Translations under genes and position numbers: made by a program
The notes under the pieces: generated by a model
Told to the model about the DNA's origin: nothing
The model's input: the letters and a program-made list of their open reading frames with translations, nothing else
The model's database searches: none
Part shown: positions 18,520 to 26,633 of the stretch, piece after piece
Position numbering within the stretch: position 1 is the stretch's first letter
How the letters are laid out: every line of letters starts with the position of its first letter
DNA from: Lysobacterales bacterium
GTDB lineage: Bacteria > Pseudomonadota > Gammaproteobacteria > Xanthomonadales > Wenzhouxiangellaceae
Length of the DNA stretch: 64,000 nt
NCBI GenBank assembly: GCA_002722315.1
Contig: PBLG01000026.1
Coordinates: 1-64,000 of the forward strand
Direction: 5' to 3'

Positions 18520-20706
18520 TCAAGCGTTTCCCTGATCCGTCTCGGCACGCTGCATGAGGACTTCCTGTGCGACGCGCACCGTTTCCCCTTTTTCGGGCCA
18601 GGCGTGCAGGTAGCTGCCGTCGGGCTGCAGCAGCCAGGCCTGCCGGTTGTCGTCGAACGCCAGTTCCATCGCTTCGGCGGCCATTCGCTCGCCAAGCCGC
18701 GGGTCGTGGATCGGGAATGCCGCCTCGACGCGCTGGAAAAGGTTGCGCTCCATCCAGTCCGCGCTGGAACCCCAGACCATCGGCTCGCCGCCGTTGACGA
18801 ATCGGTAGACCCGGGAATGTTCCAGGAACCGGCCCAGCACCGAGCGTACCTGGATGTTTTCAGACAGGCCCGGCACTCCCGGGCGCAGGCAGCAGGTGCC
18901 GCGTATGACGAGGCGGACCGGGACCCCGGCGCGCGAGGCCCGGTAAAGGGCCTGGATGATGCCGGGCTCGGTCAGCGAGTTGAGCTTGGCGTCTATGCCG
19001 GCCGGTCGCCCGGCGCCGGCGTGATCGATTTCACGCTGGATGCGCGCGAGCAGGAAATCGTGCAAGTCGAACGGAGACTGCACCAGTTCGTGCATGCGGG
19101 CGGCCCGCCCGAGTCCGGACAGCTGGATGAACAGCGCGTGCACGTCCTCGCCGAACCGCTGGTTGGCGGTAAGCAGGGCGAAGTCGGTGTAGCCCTTGGC
19201 CGTGCCCTGGTGGTAGTTGCCGGTGCCCAGGTGCACGTAGCGCCGGATCTGGCGCCGCTCGCGCCGGACCAGCAGCAGCATCTTGGCGTGGGTCTTGTGA
19301 CCGACCACGCCGTAGACGACCTGCACGCCGGCCTCCTGCAGGCGCGTGGCCAGGGTGATATTGGCTTCCTCGTCGAACCGCGCGCGCAGTTCGACCACCA
19401 CGGTCACGTCCTTGCCCGCCCGGGCGGCCTCGATCAGCAGGCCGACCATCGCCGAATCCGCGCCGGTGCGGTAAAGGGTCTGCTTGATCGCCAGCACGTC
19501 CGGGTCGGCCACCGCCTGGCGCAGCAGTTCGACCGTGGGCGCGAAACTGTCGTAGGGATGGTGAAGCAGGAAATCGCGCCGACGCAGGGCTGCAAACAGG
19601 TTGTTGCCGGACGCCAGCGCAGGCGGAATGCGAGGATTGAATGCCGGATAAAGCAGGTCGGGGCGGTCGGTCTGGTCGCAAATGGCGCTCATGCGGTTGA
19701 GGTTGACCGGGCCGTCACAGCGATATACGTCACCGTCTTCCAGGCCGAACTTGCTGGCCAGCAGCTTGGCGACCTCGTCGGAGCAGTTGCTGGCCAGTTC
19801 CAGCCGGACCGCCTCGGCAAAGCCGCGCTCGAGCAGTTCGCCCTCCAGCGCATGCGCCAGGTCCTCGATTTCTTCCTCGTCGACGAACAGCTCGGAATTG
19901 CGCGTGACCCGGAACTGGTAACAGCCGCGCACGTGCATGCCCGGAAACAGCTCGTGAATGAACGCGTGCAGGATCGAAGACAGGAATACGAAATCGTTTG
20001 GGCCGCGGGTGTAGCTCTTCGGGATCCGGATCAGCCTGGGCAGGGAGCGCGGGGCGCGCACCAGCGCCAGGCCGGGGTCGCGTCCGAATGCGTCCGAGCC
20101 GTCGAGTTCCACGGCGAAATTGAGCGACTTGTTGAGAATGCGCGGAAACGGGTGCGCCGGATCCAGACCCAGCGGGCTGAGCACGGGCATCAGTTCACGC
20201 TGGAAGTGTCGATGCAGCCACCGCTGCTGGCGCCGGTTCCACTGCGAGCGCTTCAGGATGCGGATCCGTTCGGCTTCCAGCGCCGGGGTGAGTTCGTCGT
20301 TGAGCACGCGGTATTGCGCCTGGACCAGTTCGCTCACCGCTTCTCGAATCGCCTCCAGCGTCGCGATGGGGGTCAGCCCGTCGGTACCCGACTGGGTGGC
20401 GCCGTGCTGCAGGCGCTGGCGGATCGAGGCCACCCGGACTTCGAAGAATTCATCGAGATTGGTGCACGAAATGCACAGGAAGCGCACCCGCTCGAGCAGC
20501 GGAATATCGGGGTCGCGGGCAAGCTCCAGGACGCGCCGGGTGAAACACAGCAGGCTGAGCTCGCGGTTCAGGTAGAGCCGCGGGTCTTCGAGATCGTCGC
20601 CGTGCCATGAATCCAGCTTCGGCGCCGCCTGCGCAATGAGTGCGGCGGGACCTTCGCGCTCGAGTTCGCCATTGCCATACGTATCGGATCCGGCGGGCAA
20701 GGGCAT
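18520..20706 (-). CDS. ppk1: polyphosphate kinase 1
   Basis: PPK1 (728 aa) reversibly polymerises the gamma-phosphate of ATP into polyphosphate at the inner membrane. The N-terminal domain begins at RLYLNRELSLLCF. The core has phospholipase-D-like His motifs, including VVGHKTHAKMLLL with the expected phospho-histidine and HLGTGNYHQGTAK. The length is normal. Its ATG shares one base with the phoB stop (TGATG), so the two are surely co-transcribed. With ppx and epmA further downstream it places polyphosphate turnover under the putative Pho-box promoter of phoB. Confidence 0.96.
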   Translation of the reverse strand: MPLPAGSDTYGNGELEREGPAALIAQAAPKLDSWHGDDLEDPRLYLNRELSLLCFTRRVLELARDPDIPLLERVRFLCISCTNLDEFFEVRVASIRQRLQHGATQSGTDGLTPIATLEAIREAVSELVQAQYRVLNDELTPALEAERIRILKRSQWNRRQQRWLHRHFQRELMPVLSPLGLDPAHPFPRILNKSLNFAVELDGSDAFGRDPGLALVRAPRSLPRLIRIPKSYTRGPNDFVFLSSILHAFIHELFPGMHVRGCYQFRVTRNSELFVDEEEIEDLAHALEGELLERGFAEAVRLELASNCSDEVAKLLASKFGLEDGDVYRCDGPVNLNRMSAICDQTDRPDLLYPAFNPRIPPALASGNNLFAALRRRDFLLHHPYDSFAPTVELLRQAVADPDVLAIKQTLYRTGADSAMVGLLIEAARAGKDVTVVVELRARFDEEANITLATRLQEAGVQVVYGVVGHKTHAKMLLLVRRERRQIRRYVHLGTGNYHQGTAKGYTDFALLTANQRFGEDVHALFIQLSGLGRAARMHELVQSPFDLHDFLLARIQREIDHAGAGRPAGIDAKLNSLTEPGIIQALYRASRAGVPVRLVIRGTCCLRPGVPGLSENIQVRSVLGRFLEHSRVYRFVNGGEPMVWGSSADWMERNLFQRVEAAFPIHDPRLGERMAAEAMELAFDDNRQAWLLQPDGSYLHAWPEKGETVRVAQEVLMQRAETDQGNA

Positions 20707-21416
20707 CAGATCACGTCCGAAAACCGGTAGCCGTGCCCGCGGACGGTCTGGACGAAGGCGGCGTGACCGGTGGTTTCAAGCGCTTTTCGCAGACGCCGGA
20801 TATGCACGTCCACCGTCCGCTCCTCGACGGTCTGGCCGTCGCCCCAGATCTCGGCCAGGAGCTGGGCCCGGCTCCAGGCACGGCCGGGAGTGCTCATGAA
20901 AAGCCTCAGGATGCGAAATTCGGTCGGGCCCATGTTCAGCGGGCGGTCGCCTGCAAGCGCGCGGTGCGAGGCGGTGTCCAGCCTCAGGTCTCCAACCTCG
21001 AGCACCTCCGCGGCATCGGTCGTGCGATCGGAACTCGCCTGGCTTCGGCGCAGCACCGCCCTGACCCGTGATATCAGTTCACGGGTCGAAAACGGCTTGA
21101 TCACGTAGTCGTCGGCGCCGCAATCGAGCCCGGAAGTGCGGTCACGTTCGTTTCCGCGGGCGGTGAGCATGATGATGGGGATATGCATCAGGCCCGGCGT
21201 CTCGCGCAGCGTGCGGGTCAACTGCAGCCCGTCCAGGCCCGGCATCATCCAGTCCATCACGATAAGGTCCGGGCATGAGATCGCCGTGCTGAGCCGATCC
21301 AGCGCCTCGTCCCCGCCGGCTGCGACCTCCACGTTCATCTCGGCGCGATTCAGGCTGAAGGCCAGCATGTTGCGAATCGGTGCCTCATCGTCGACGACCA
21401 GGATGGTGGGCTTCAT
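20706..21416 (-). CDS. phoB: phosphate regulon response regulator PhoB
   Basis: The product (236 aa) is an OmpR-type response regulator. The receiver domain has the acidic pocket DDE (residues 9-11), the phospho-acceptor Asp in IVMDWMMPG (about 54), and the KPF motif. The C-terminal winged helix ends in RTVDVHIRRLRKALE and VQTVRGHGYRF. The phosphate-regulon identity rests on overall resemblance to PhoB, on the adjacent ppk1 gene and on a Pho-box-like site upstream. The cognate kinase gene phoR, usually next to phoB, is absent here. An unrelated OmpR family regulator is possible but less likely. Confidence 0.88.
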   Translation of the reverse strand: MKPTILVVDDEAPIRNMLAFSLNRAEMNVEVAAGGDEALDRLSTAISCPDLIVMDWMMPGLDGLQLTRTLRETPGLMHIPIIMLTARGNERDRTSGLDCGADDYVIKPFSTRELISRVRAVLRRSQASSDRTTDAAEVLEVGDLRLDTASHRALAGDRPLNMGPTEFRILRLFMSTPGRAWSRAQLLAEIWGDGQTVEERTVDVHIRRLRKALETTGHAAFVQTVRGHGYRFSDVI

Positions 21417-21448
21417 GGATTGCGGGCAACGGTATTGTCTCCCTGTCG

Positions 21449-21481
21449 ATTATCCGGCTGGTTATGACTGGATCGTTACAG
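21449..21481 (-). promoter_or_regulatory. putative Pho box with -10 element upstream of phoB
   Basis: On the minus strand CTGTAAC-GATC-CAGTCAT (21481-21464) gives two 7-base half-sites spaced by four bases, with 5/7 and 6/7 matches to the PhoB half-site CTGTCAT. GATAAT (21454-21449) follows after nine bases as a -10, the layout of PhoB-activated promoters. The site lies about 47 bp upstream of the phoB ATG. Confidence 0.6.
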
Positions 21482-21522
21482 TGATCTTTCGGTCTCGTGA
21501 AAGTTGTCGAACCGCGCATCCC

Positions 21523-23061
21523 TCAATTACGAGACTGCTGTCCGGGTTCGGGCATGGTGCGCATGCGCTCGACCCGCATCCGGTCGAGCTTGGCCGAGAT
21601 GCGCGCGCGATCGTAGTAATCGAGATCCTCGCGTTCGAGCACGCGCTGCAGCTGCTCGATGGCTTGCGGAAGACCGCCGCGCTGGTAGTAGTTGGTCGCG
21701 ACCGCTTCGGCTGCGCGCACCGGATCACCGGCCCGGTCGGCGGCATGCGCAAGCAGCTCGGTGATGCGGGTATCGTCGGGGTTTCGCCTGAGCTGGTTCT
21801 GCAGGATGCTGGCCGCCTGCGCGGCATCGTCGCTGTCGTCGCTTCGGAGCAGCGCGTTGGCGTAGGCCAGCGCAATCATGGTGCTCTCGCCGTAGGCCTG
21901 GTGAAGGTTGTCGAATTCCTTCAGCGCCTCGGCGGTCTTCTTCTGCGCCAGCAGCATTTCGCCATTCAGAATGAGGAAAAGCTGGTTGTCTGGGTCGCGC
22001 TCCAGCAACCAGGAGACGTGCTCGACCGCTCGCTCGGTCCGGCGCGCATCGATCAGCGCCAGCGCCATGCCATAGCGATTGGCCGCCTCGTTGCCGTTTC
22101 GATCCCTGAGCCGCTGGTCGAAGTACTCGATGGCCTTGTCGGGATGCTCGGCCATCAGGACGCGCAGACGGGCCTGCACGAAGTCGAACTGGCCGTCGTC
22201 GATGCGGCCCTTCGTTTCGTACTGCCTGGCGCGGTCACGGGCTTCGGCCACACGACTGACGGTCAGGGGATGGGTGCGCAGGTACTCCGGCGGCCCGGCG
22301 CCCTGGGAGCGTACCCAGCGGTTCAGCGTATTGAAGAAGTCTGCCATGCCGGTGGGGTCGTAGCCGGCCCGTGCCAGGAGCTGGATGCCGATGCGGTCGG
22401 CCTCGGCTTCGTTCTGCCGGGTGTAATTGATCTGGGCCTGCTGGGCCAGCCCGCTGCCTGCCGCGAGCAGGCCCTGGGCCGTGTTCACGTCGAGATTGCC
22501 GGCCATTCCGCCGACCATCACCAGGCCGAGCGTTGCCAGCATGACCGGCAATGAAACCCGCTGCTGTTCTTCCAGACCGCGGGACAGGTGATTCTGCGTG
22601 ACATGCGAGATTTCGTGGGCCACCACGCCGGCCACTTCGTCGGCCGATTCGGCCGCCAGTATCAGTCCCGCGTTCAGCGCGACCACGCCGGCGGGCGCGG
22701 CGAACGCGTTGATGCCGGGCACCTTCAGAACGTGGAAATGAAAATCCTGGGAGCGGCCGCTGCTGTGCATCACCAGTCGATACCCCATCTCGGTGAAGTA
22801 GGACTGGATGATCGGGTCTTCGACCAGCATGCCCTGGGCACTCATGTAGTTGCGAAAGTCGTTGGGGAACGTGCGCGCCTCGTCCGGCGGAAGAACTTCC
22901 CCGGAGCTGCCCAGATCGGGCAGACGAACGCCTTCCTGCGCCGGCAGCACCAGCGGCTGGAACAGGACGGCGCACGCGGCCAGCCATGTCGCCGCCCGCG
23001 ACCGGCGGCTGCGGCGCGGCCTGGAAGCGGCGTCGATCGAATCCGGAGTGATGGTAGTCAT
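21523..23061 (-). CDS. bepA: BepA-like periplasmic M48 metalloprotease with TPR region
   Basis: The product (512 aa) resembles BepA/YfgC, a periplasmic chaperone-protease that assists and checks outer-membrane LptD and porin assembly. A basic N-terminus and signal peptide (about residues 14-41, ending PAQEG) precede the zinc-binding HEISHVTQNH motif; the third ligand lies in NEAEADRIG. The C-terminal half is made of TPR-like helices. The open frame continues 40 codons upstream, but those residues lack a coherent signal sequence, so the ATG at 23061 is chosen. It is transcribed toward phoB but is separated from it by the Pho-box region. Confidence 0.87.
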   Translation of the reverse strand: MTTITPDSIDAASRPRRSRRSRAATWLAACAVLFQPLVLPAQEGVRLPDLGSSGEVLPPDEARTFPNDFRNYMSAQGMLVEDPIIQSYFTEMGYRLVMHSSGRSQDFHFHVLKVPGINAFAAPAGVVALNAGLILAAESADEVAGVVAHEISHVTQNHLSRGLEEQQRVSLPVMLATLGLVMVGGMAGNLDVNTAQGLLAAGSGLAQQAQINYTRQNEAEADRIGIQLLARAGYDPTGMADFFNTLNRWVRSQGAGPPEYLRTHPLTVSRVAEARDRARQYETKGRIDDGQFDFVQARLRVLMAEHPDKAIEYFDQRLRDRNGNEAANRYGMALALIDARRTERAVEHVSWLLERDPDNQLFLILNGEMLLAQKKTAEALKEFDNLHQAYGESTMIALAYANALLRSDDSDDAAQAASILQNQLRRNPDDTRITELLAHAADRAGDPVRAAEAVATNYYQRGGLPQAIEQLQRVLEREDLDYYDRARISAKLDRMRVERMRTMPEPGQQSRN

Positions 23062-23245
23062 GGCCTGGTACTCATGGCATGGATGCCCCTGAACCCTGTG
23101 TGCAACAATATGATGTCCGCCGACCGGAAATTCCACTCCGATCGACGCTATTAAGACCGGATCGCGTGCAAGATGTTTCAATTTCCGGTGAATCGTTTTC
23201 CGCTCGGGACAACGTCCGATTTCGCCTGGAACCGAAGCTGCCCTT

Positions 23246-23917
23246 ATGAGCGACTATATCGTATTGATTCGACGCAGGCCGTCACCCGAGGTCTTCGCGG
23301 GGCTCGTGAGCGATCTGCGCGAAGCGGTTCAGGCTCATGAATCTTCGATGGTATTTCTCCACGGTGACGGAATCGATGCGTCGCGCGACGTCATGTCCGG
23401 CTGGCCGGAAGAGAATCCGGCCGTCGACTGGTGCGTGTGCCGGACTTCGCTGGAAAGGCGCGCGGCGTCCACTGCATTGGCGTCGACGTTCAGGGCGGCA
23501 ACGCTGGTGACGTTCTATCACGCCCTTTCTTCCGCGCGGCGCGTCGACAGCATGGGCTTGGGCGGTGACTATTGCTTCCGGCCCGACTCGGCCGATCGCG
23601 GCGGGACAGCTTCGGCCGGCCTTTTGCTGGAGGTCGGCTATGCGCCGGCCGACCCAAAGCAGCGGCGAGAAGCGCTGGAGATGGCGTTGGGCGCGGCGGC
23701 ACTGGAGCTCGACGCGTCGGTCCTGTTCCACGGGGACGGCCTGGCTCACCTGGCCGGAGAGGGCGCGCGCGCCTGGGCCCAGGTGACCGATTTCGGTCTT
23801 TTGGGCATGTACGCCGAAGGCGCCGTCCGGCCGGGGACAGAGATCGACGTGCAAGCCGTGGATGCGCCGCAGGCTGCCGACCTGCGGGCCGGAGCCGCGA
23901 CCATTTTGATTCTGTAG
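23246..23917 (+). CDS. fused TusD-TusC-like sulfur relay protein (tandem DsrE domains)
   Basis: The product (223 aa) contains two DsrE/TusD-like halves. The first (1-115) has SSMVFLHGDGI and C65 in CVCRTSLERRA, which aligns with the persulfide cysteine of TusD (CVAAALRRG in E. coli). The second (about 120-223) has SVLFHGDGLAHL and VTDFGLLGMYAEG, like TusC (FKLLGLYDI). The next gene is tusE, so a role in passing sulfur for tRNA 2-thiouridine is likely. Separate tusB, tusC or tusD genes are not seen. The fusion and the lack of TusB are inferred from reading; a plain tandem DsrE protein is the alternative. Confidence 0.68.
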   Translation: MSDYIVLIRRRPSPEVFAGLVSDLREAVQAHESSMVFLHGDGIDASRDVMSGWPEENPAVDWCVCRTSLERRAASTALASTFRAATLVTFYHALSSARRVDSMGLGGDYCFRPDSADRGGTASAGLLLEVGYAPADPKQRREALEMALGAAALELDASVLFHGDGLAHLAGEGARAWAQVTDFGLLGMYAEGAVRPGTEIDVQAVDAPQAADLRAGAATILIL

Positions 23918-23926
23918 AGTGAGATA

Positions 23927-24271
23927 ATGGCCCAACGACGAACGCTGGCGATCGCCGGACGCGAGATCGGACTGGATGCCGACGGGCATCTTATCGATCC
24001 CGACGACTGGTCCGAGTCGGTTGCCGACGAGATGGCGCGGCTCGACGGCCTCGAGCTCTGCCGGCTGCGGTGGTGGCTTATTCGCTTCGTGCGGGCCCAC
24101 CATGCCGAGTACGGGATGCCGCCGTTGATGCGGGTGGCGATCAAGGCGATGCGCCGGGAGGCCGGCATCGAGGACGCCTCCAGCCGAACCCTGTACCGCC
24201 TTTTTCCGGACGGCCCGATTCGCGAGGCATGCAGGTACGGTGGATTGCCTCGGCCGGAGTCGTGCATCTGA
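23927..24271 (+). CDS. tusE: TusE/DsrC family sulfurtransferase
   Basis: The product (114 aa) matches TusE, the carrier that takes persulfide sulfur from TusBCD and hands it to MnmA for 2-thiolation of tRNA wobble uridine. Family hallmarks are DADGHLIDPDDWSE, WWLIRFVRAHHAEYGMPP, the TLYRLFPDGP segment and the C-terminal active cysteine, here the penultimate residue in LPRPESCI. Only one C-terminal cysteine is present, as in TusE and unlike dissimilatory DsrC. It follows the fused DsrE gene by nine bases, which supports a shared pathway. Confidence 0.88.
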   Translation: MAQRRTLAIAGREIGLDADGHLIDPDDWSESVADEMARLDGLELCRLRWWLIRFVRAHHAEYGMPPLMRVAIKAMRREAGIEDASSRTLYRLFPDGPIREACRYGGLPRPESCI

Positions 24272-24365
24272 CCGGGGCCGAAAGGGCCGGCGTTCAACAA
24301 GCTCAAAGTGGCCGCCGCGCATGAGCGCAGGGACCGCAAACCCAAACTGGAAGCGACAGAACCCA

Positions 24366-24626
24366 ATGACTGAAAAATCAATCGTGATGTATTCCCGAGC
24401 CGCGTGTCCGTTCTGCGTCGCCGCGCGCAACATGTTGCGGGGCAAGGACCTGACCTGGACCGAGGTTTCGCTGGACGCCGAGCCCGACAAGCGGGCCGAA
24501 ATGATCTCGCGCACCGGCCGCAAGACCGTCCCGCAGATCTTCATCGGGGACTTCCACGTCGGCGGCTTCGACGACCTGAACGCGCTGGAGCAGGCCGGCG
24601 ATCTCGATCGCATCCTGGCCAGCTGA
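24366..24626 (+). CDS. grxC: glutaredoxin 3
   Basis: The product (86 aa) is a small dithiol glutaredoxin. The active site CPFC is at residues 14-17, followed by the TVPQIFI cis-Pro motif and HVGGFDDL, both of which bind glutathione. The length equals GrxC. The ATG at 24366 gives the standard N-terminus; an in-frame ATG 45 bp upstream would add an unlikely tail. It lies 94 bp after tusE in the same orientation, which may place thiol redox and sulfur transfer genes in one transcript. Confidence 0.93.
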   Translation: MTEKSIVMYSRAACPFCVAARNMLRGKDLTWTEVSLDAEPDKRAEMISRTGRKTVPQIFIGDFHVGGFDDLNALEQAGDLDRILAS

Positions 24627-24641
24627 GGTGTTGAACCGATC

Positions 24642-25658
24642 ATGACCGACAAGACCGAAATCACGGTGATCCGCGGCGATGGCATCGGCCCGGAGATCAT
24701 GGACGCCTCGCTGCGCGTGCTCGACGCGCTGGATGCGCACTTCGAATACGACTTCCAGCTCGCCGGTCTGGCGGCCCAGGAAGCCGAAGGCACGCTTCTG
24801 CCGGACAAGACGCTGGCGTCGATCGAGCGAACCCGGGTGGTGCTCAAGGGGCCGTTGACGACGCCCGTGGGCGGCGGTTTCCGCTCGCTGAACGTCGAGC
24901 TCCGCAAGCGTTTCGACCTGTACGCCAACGTGCGCCCCGCGATCAGCTTCCCGGGCACGCGAGCGCGCTACGACAATATCGACCTGATCACCGTGCGCGA
25001 GAATACCGAGGGCGCCTACCTGGCGGCCGACGCGTTCACCGCCGAGGATGGCTCACGCGCCGAGTCCAAGATGGTGGCGACCCGGAGCGGTTGCGAACGG
25101 GTCGTGCGCTATGCCTTCGAACTGGCGCGCAAGGCCGACCGGAAGAAAGTGACGGCCGTCCACAAGGCCAACATCCTCAAGGATGTTTCCGGCATGTTCC
25201 TGGACGTCGCACGATCGATGGCGGAGGAATATCCGGATATAGAATTCAACGACATGATCGTCGACAACTGCTGCATGCAGCTGGTCATGAATCCGGAGCG
25301 GTTCGACGTCATGGTCACGACCAACCTCTTCGGCGACATCATTTCCGACCTGTGTGCCGGACTCGTGGGTGGACTGGGGCTGGCCCCGGGCGCCAACATC
25401 GGGGATCGCACCGCGATGTTCGAGGCGGTCCACGGGTCGGCGCCGGACATCGCGGGGCAGGGCATCGCCAACCCGTGCGCGCTGCTGCTGGGCACGGCCC
25501 AGATGCTGGAACACCTCGAGCGCCAGGGCGACGCACGCCGCCTGCGCCACGCCATTCGGGAGGTTATCAGTGCCGGCGAACGGGTCACCCCCGATCTCGG
25601 CGGCACCGGCACGACGTCCTCCTTCGCCGACGCGATCATCGACCGGCTTTCGGGCTGA
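24642..25658 (+). CDS. isocitrate dehydrogenase, NAD-type (IDH/IPMDH family)
   Basis: The product (338 aa) belongs to the metal-dependent beta-decarboxylating dehydrogenases and most resembles the NAD-dependent isocitrate dehydrogenases of Xanthomonas-like bacteria. Visible motifs are VIRGDGIGPEIM at the N-terminus, SLNVELRKRFDLYANVRP for substrate binding, LITVRENTEGAY, and the catalytic-metal region DNCCMQLVMNPERFDV. AMFEAVHGSAPDIAGQ contacts the cofactor. Homoisocitrate or isopropylmalate activity is possible, but the ser-rich SLN substrate loop and length favour isocitrate. It follows grxC by 15 bp and converges with thiD. Confidence 0.85.
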   Translation: MTDKTEITVIRGDGIGPEIMDASLRVLDALDAHFEYDFQLAGLAAQEAEGTLLPDKTLASIERTRVVLKGPLTTPVGGGFRSLNVELRKRFDLYANVRPAISFPGTRARYDNIDLITVRENTEGAYLAADAFTAEDGSRAESKMVATRSGCERVVRYAFELARKADRKKVTAVHKANILKDVSGMFLDVARSMAEEYPDIEFNDMIVDNCCMQLVMNPERFDVMVTTNLFGDIISDLCAGLVGGLGLAPGANIGDRTAMFEAVHGSAPDIAGQGIANPCALLLGTAQMLEHLERQGDARRLRHAIREVISAGERVTPDLGGTGTTSSFADAIIDRLSG

Positions 25659-25668
25659 GGCGGTCGGG

Positions 25669-26508
25669 TCATCCCGAATCGTCTTCGGCGGTGAACGGCA
25701 GCATCCCGAGGCTGCCGTGAAGCGGTCGGAAGGCCCCGCGAATCTGCTGCTGCAGCCAGGCGCCAGACTTCGATATCGCGACTTCAAGCGAATGTCCGCG
25801 CGCGCACAACGCGGTAATCGCCGCCGAATATGCACAGCCGGTGCCGTGGAATTCGCCGGCTATCCTGGGCCAGTCGAAAGCGGTCGAGGCACCGGGCACG
25901 ACCAGCAGATCCCGGCAGGTCTCGCCCTTCGCGTGACCGCCCTTGACCAGCACGGCGGCGACGCCGCTTTCCAGTAGAAGAGCACCCAGCGTCTCGGGGT
26001 CGGTGTCTACCGGCCGTCCGGTCAGCGCGGCCGCCTCGGGCAGGTTCGGGGTGACCAGCGTTGCCAGCGGCAGCAGTTCTTCCCAAACGGTGGCAATCGC
26101 ACGATCGTCCAGCAGCGAAGCGCCGCTGGTGGCGATCATCACCGGATCGACGATCAGCGGCACCCGGTTGCCGGCGATTTCCCGGGTGCGTCCGATCTCC
26201 TCGACTACGGCCCGCGCGATCTCGGCGTTGGCCAGCATCCCGGTCTTGATCGCTGCGATCGGCAGATCGGCGAAACACGCCGCAATCTGCTGGCCGACGA
26301 AGTCCGGATCCAGGACGCTGACGCCGCTGACCGCCGCCGTGTTCTGTGCCGTGATCGCTGTCAGGGCCGATGCGCCGAACACGCCCAGTGCGGCGAAGGT
26401 CTTGAGATCGGCCTGGATGCCGGCGCCGCCACATGAATCGGATCCGGCGATGGTCATGGCTACCGGGGGACGCCGGCCGGCCTGTTGTTTTTCTGCAACA
26501 AAATTCAT
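25669..26508 (-). CDS. thiD: hydroxymethylpyrimidine/phosphomethylpyrimidine kinase
   Basis: ThiD (279 aa) phosphorylates HMP and HMP-P in thiamine synthesis. Ribokinase-fold motifs are TIAGSDSCGGAGIQADLKTF (residues 19-38), the VDPVMIATSG segment, and the C-terminal anion hole GEFHGTGCAYSAAI. The chosen ATG has a GGAGCG ribosome site eight bases away; a longer frame reaches 26583 without a recognisable extension. A thiamine riboswitch was looked for in the 125-bp upstream gap, and no thi-box was recognised. It is divergent from the outer-membrane protein gene. Confidence 0.94.
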   Translation of the reverse strand: MNFVAEKQQAGRRPPVAMTIAGSDSCGGAGIQADLKTFAALGVFGASALTAITAQNTAAVSGVSVLDPDFVGQQIAACFADLPIAAIKTGMLANAEIARAVVEEIGRTREIAGNRVPLIVDPVMIATSGASLLDDRAIATVWEELLPLATLVTPNLPEAAALTGRPVDTDPETLGALLLESGVAAVLVKGGHAKGETCRDLLVVPGASTAFDWPRIAGEFHGTGCAYSAAITALCARGHSLEVAISKSGAWLQQQIRGAFRPLHGSLGMLPFTAEDDSG

Positions 26509-26568
26509 GCTTTCGCTCCATCCCGGACGTCCGCCGGGCCCGTTCCTGAAAGAAATCGGTTGATGCTG

Positions 26569-26598
26569 TTGTATTTTTACCAAAAGACAAAGTACACT
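26569..26598 (+). promoter_or_regulatory. candidate promoter for the outer-membrane protein gene
   Basis: TTGTAT (26569-26574), an 18-bp spacer and TACACT (26593-26598) stand about 36 bp before the chosen ATG in an AT-rich patch. It is a sequence match only. Confidence 0.35.
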
Positions 26599-26633
26599 TG
26601 ACCCGTCACTCTACACCGCGCGATCGGAAACAG

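Noticed and set aside
18517-20610. 697-codon plus-strand frame opposite ppk1
   Set aside because: ppk1 is unambiguous on the other strand; the antisense peptide has no domain signature.
26509-26633. TPP riboswitch upstream of thiD
   Set aside because: The gap is short and contains no thi-box-like core on the thiD strand.
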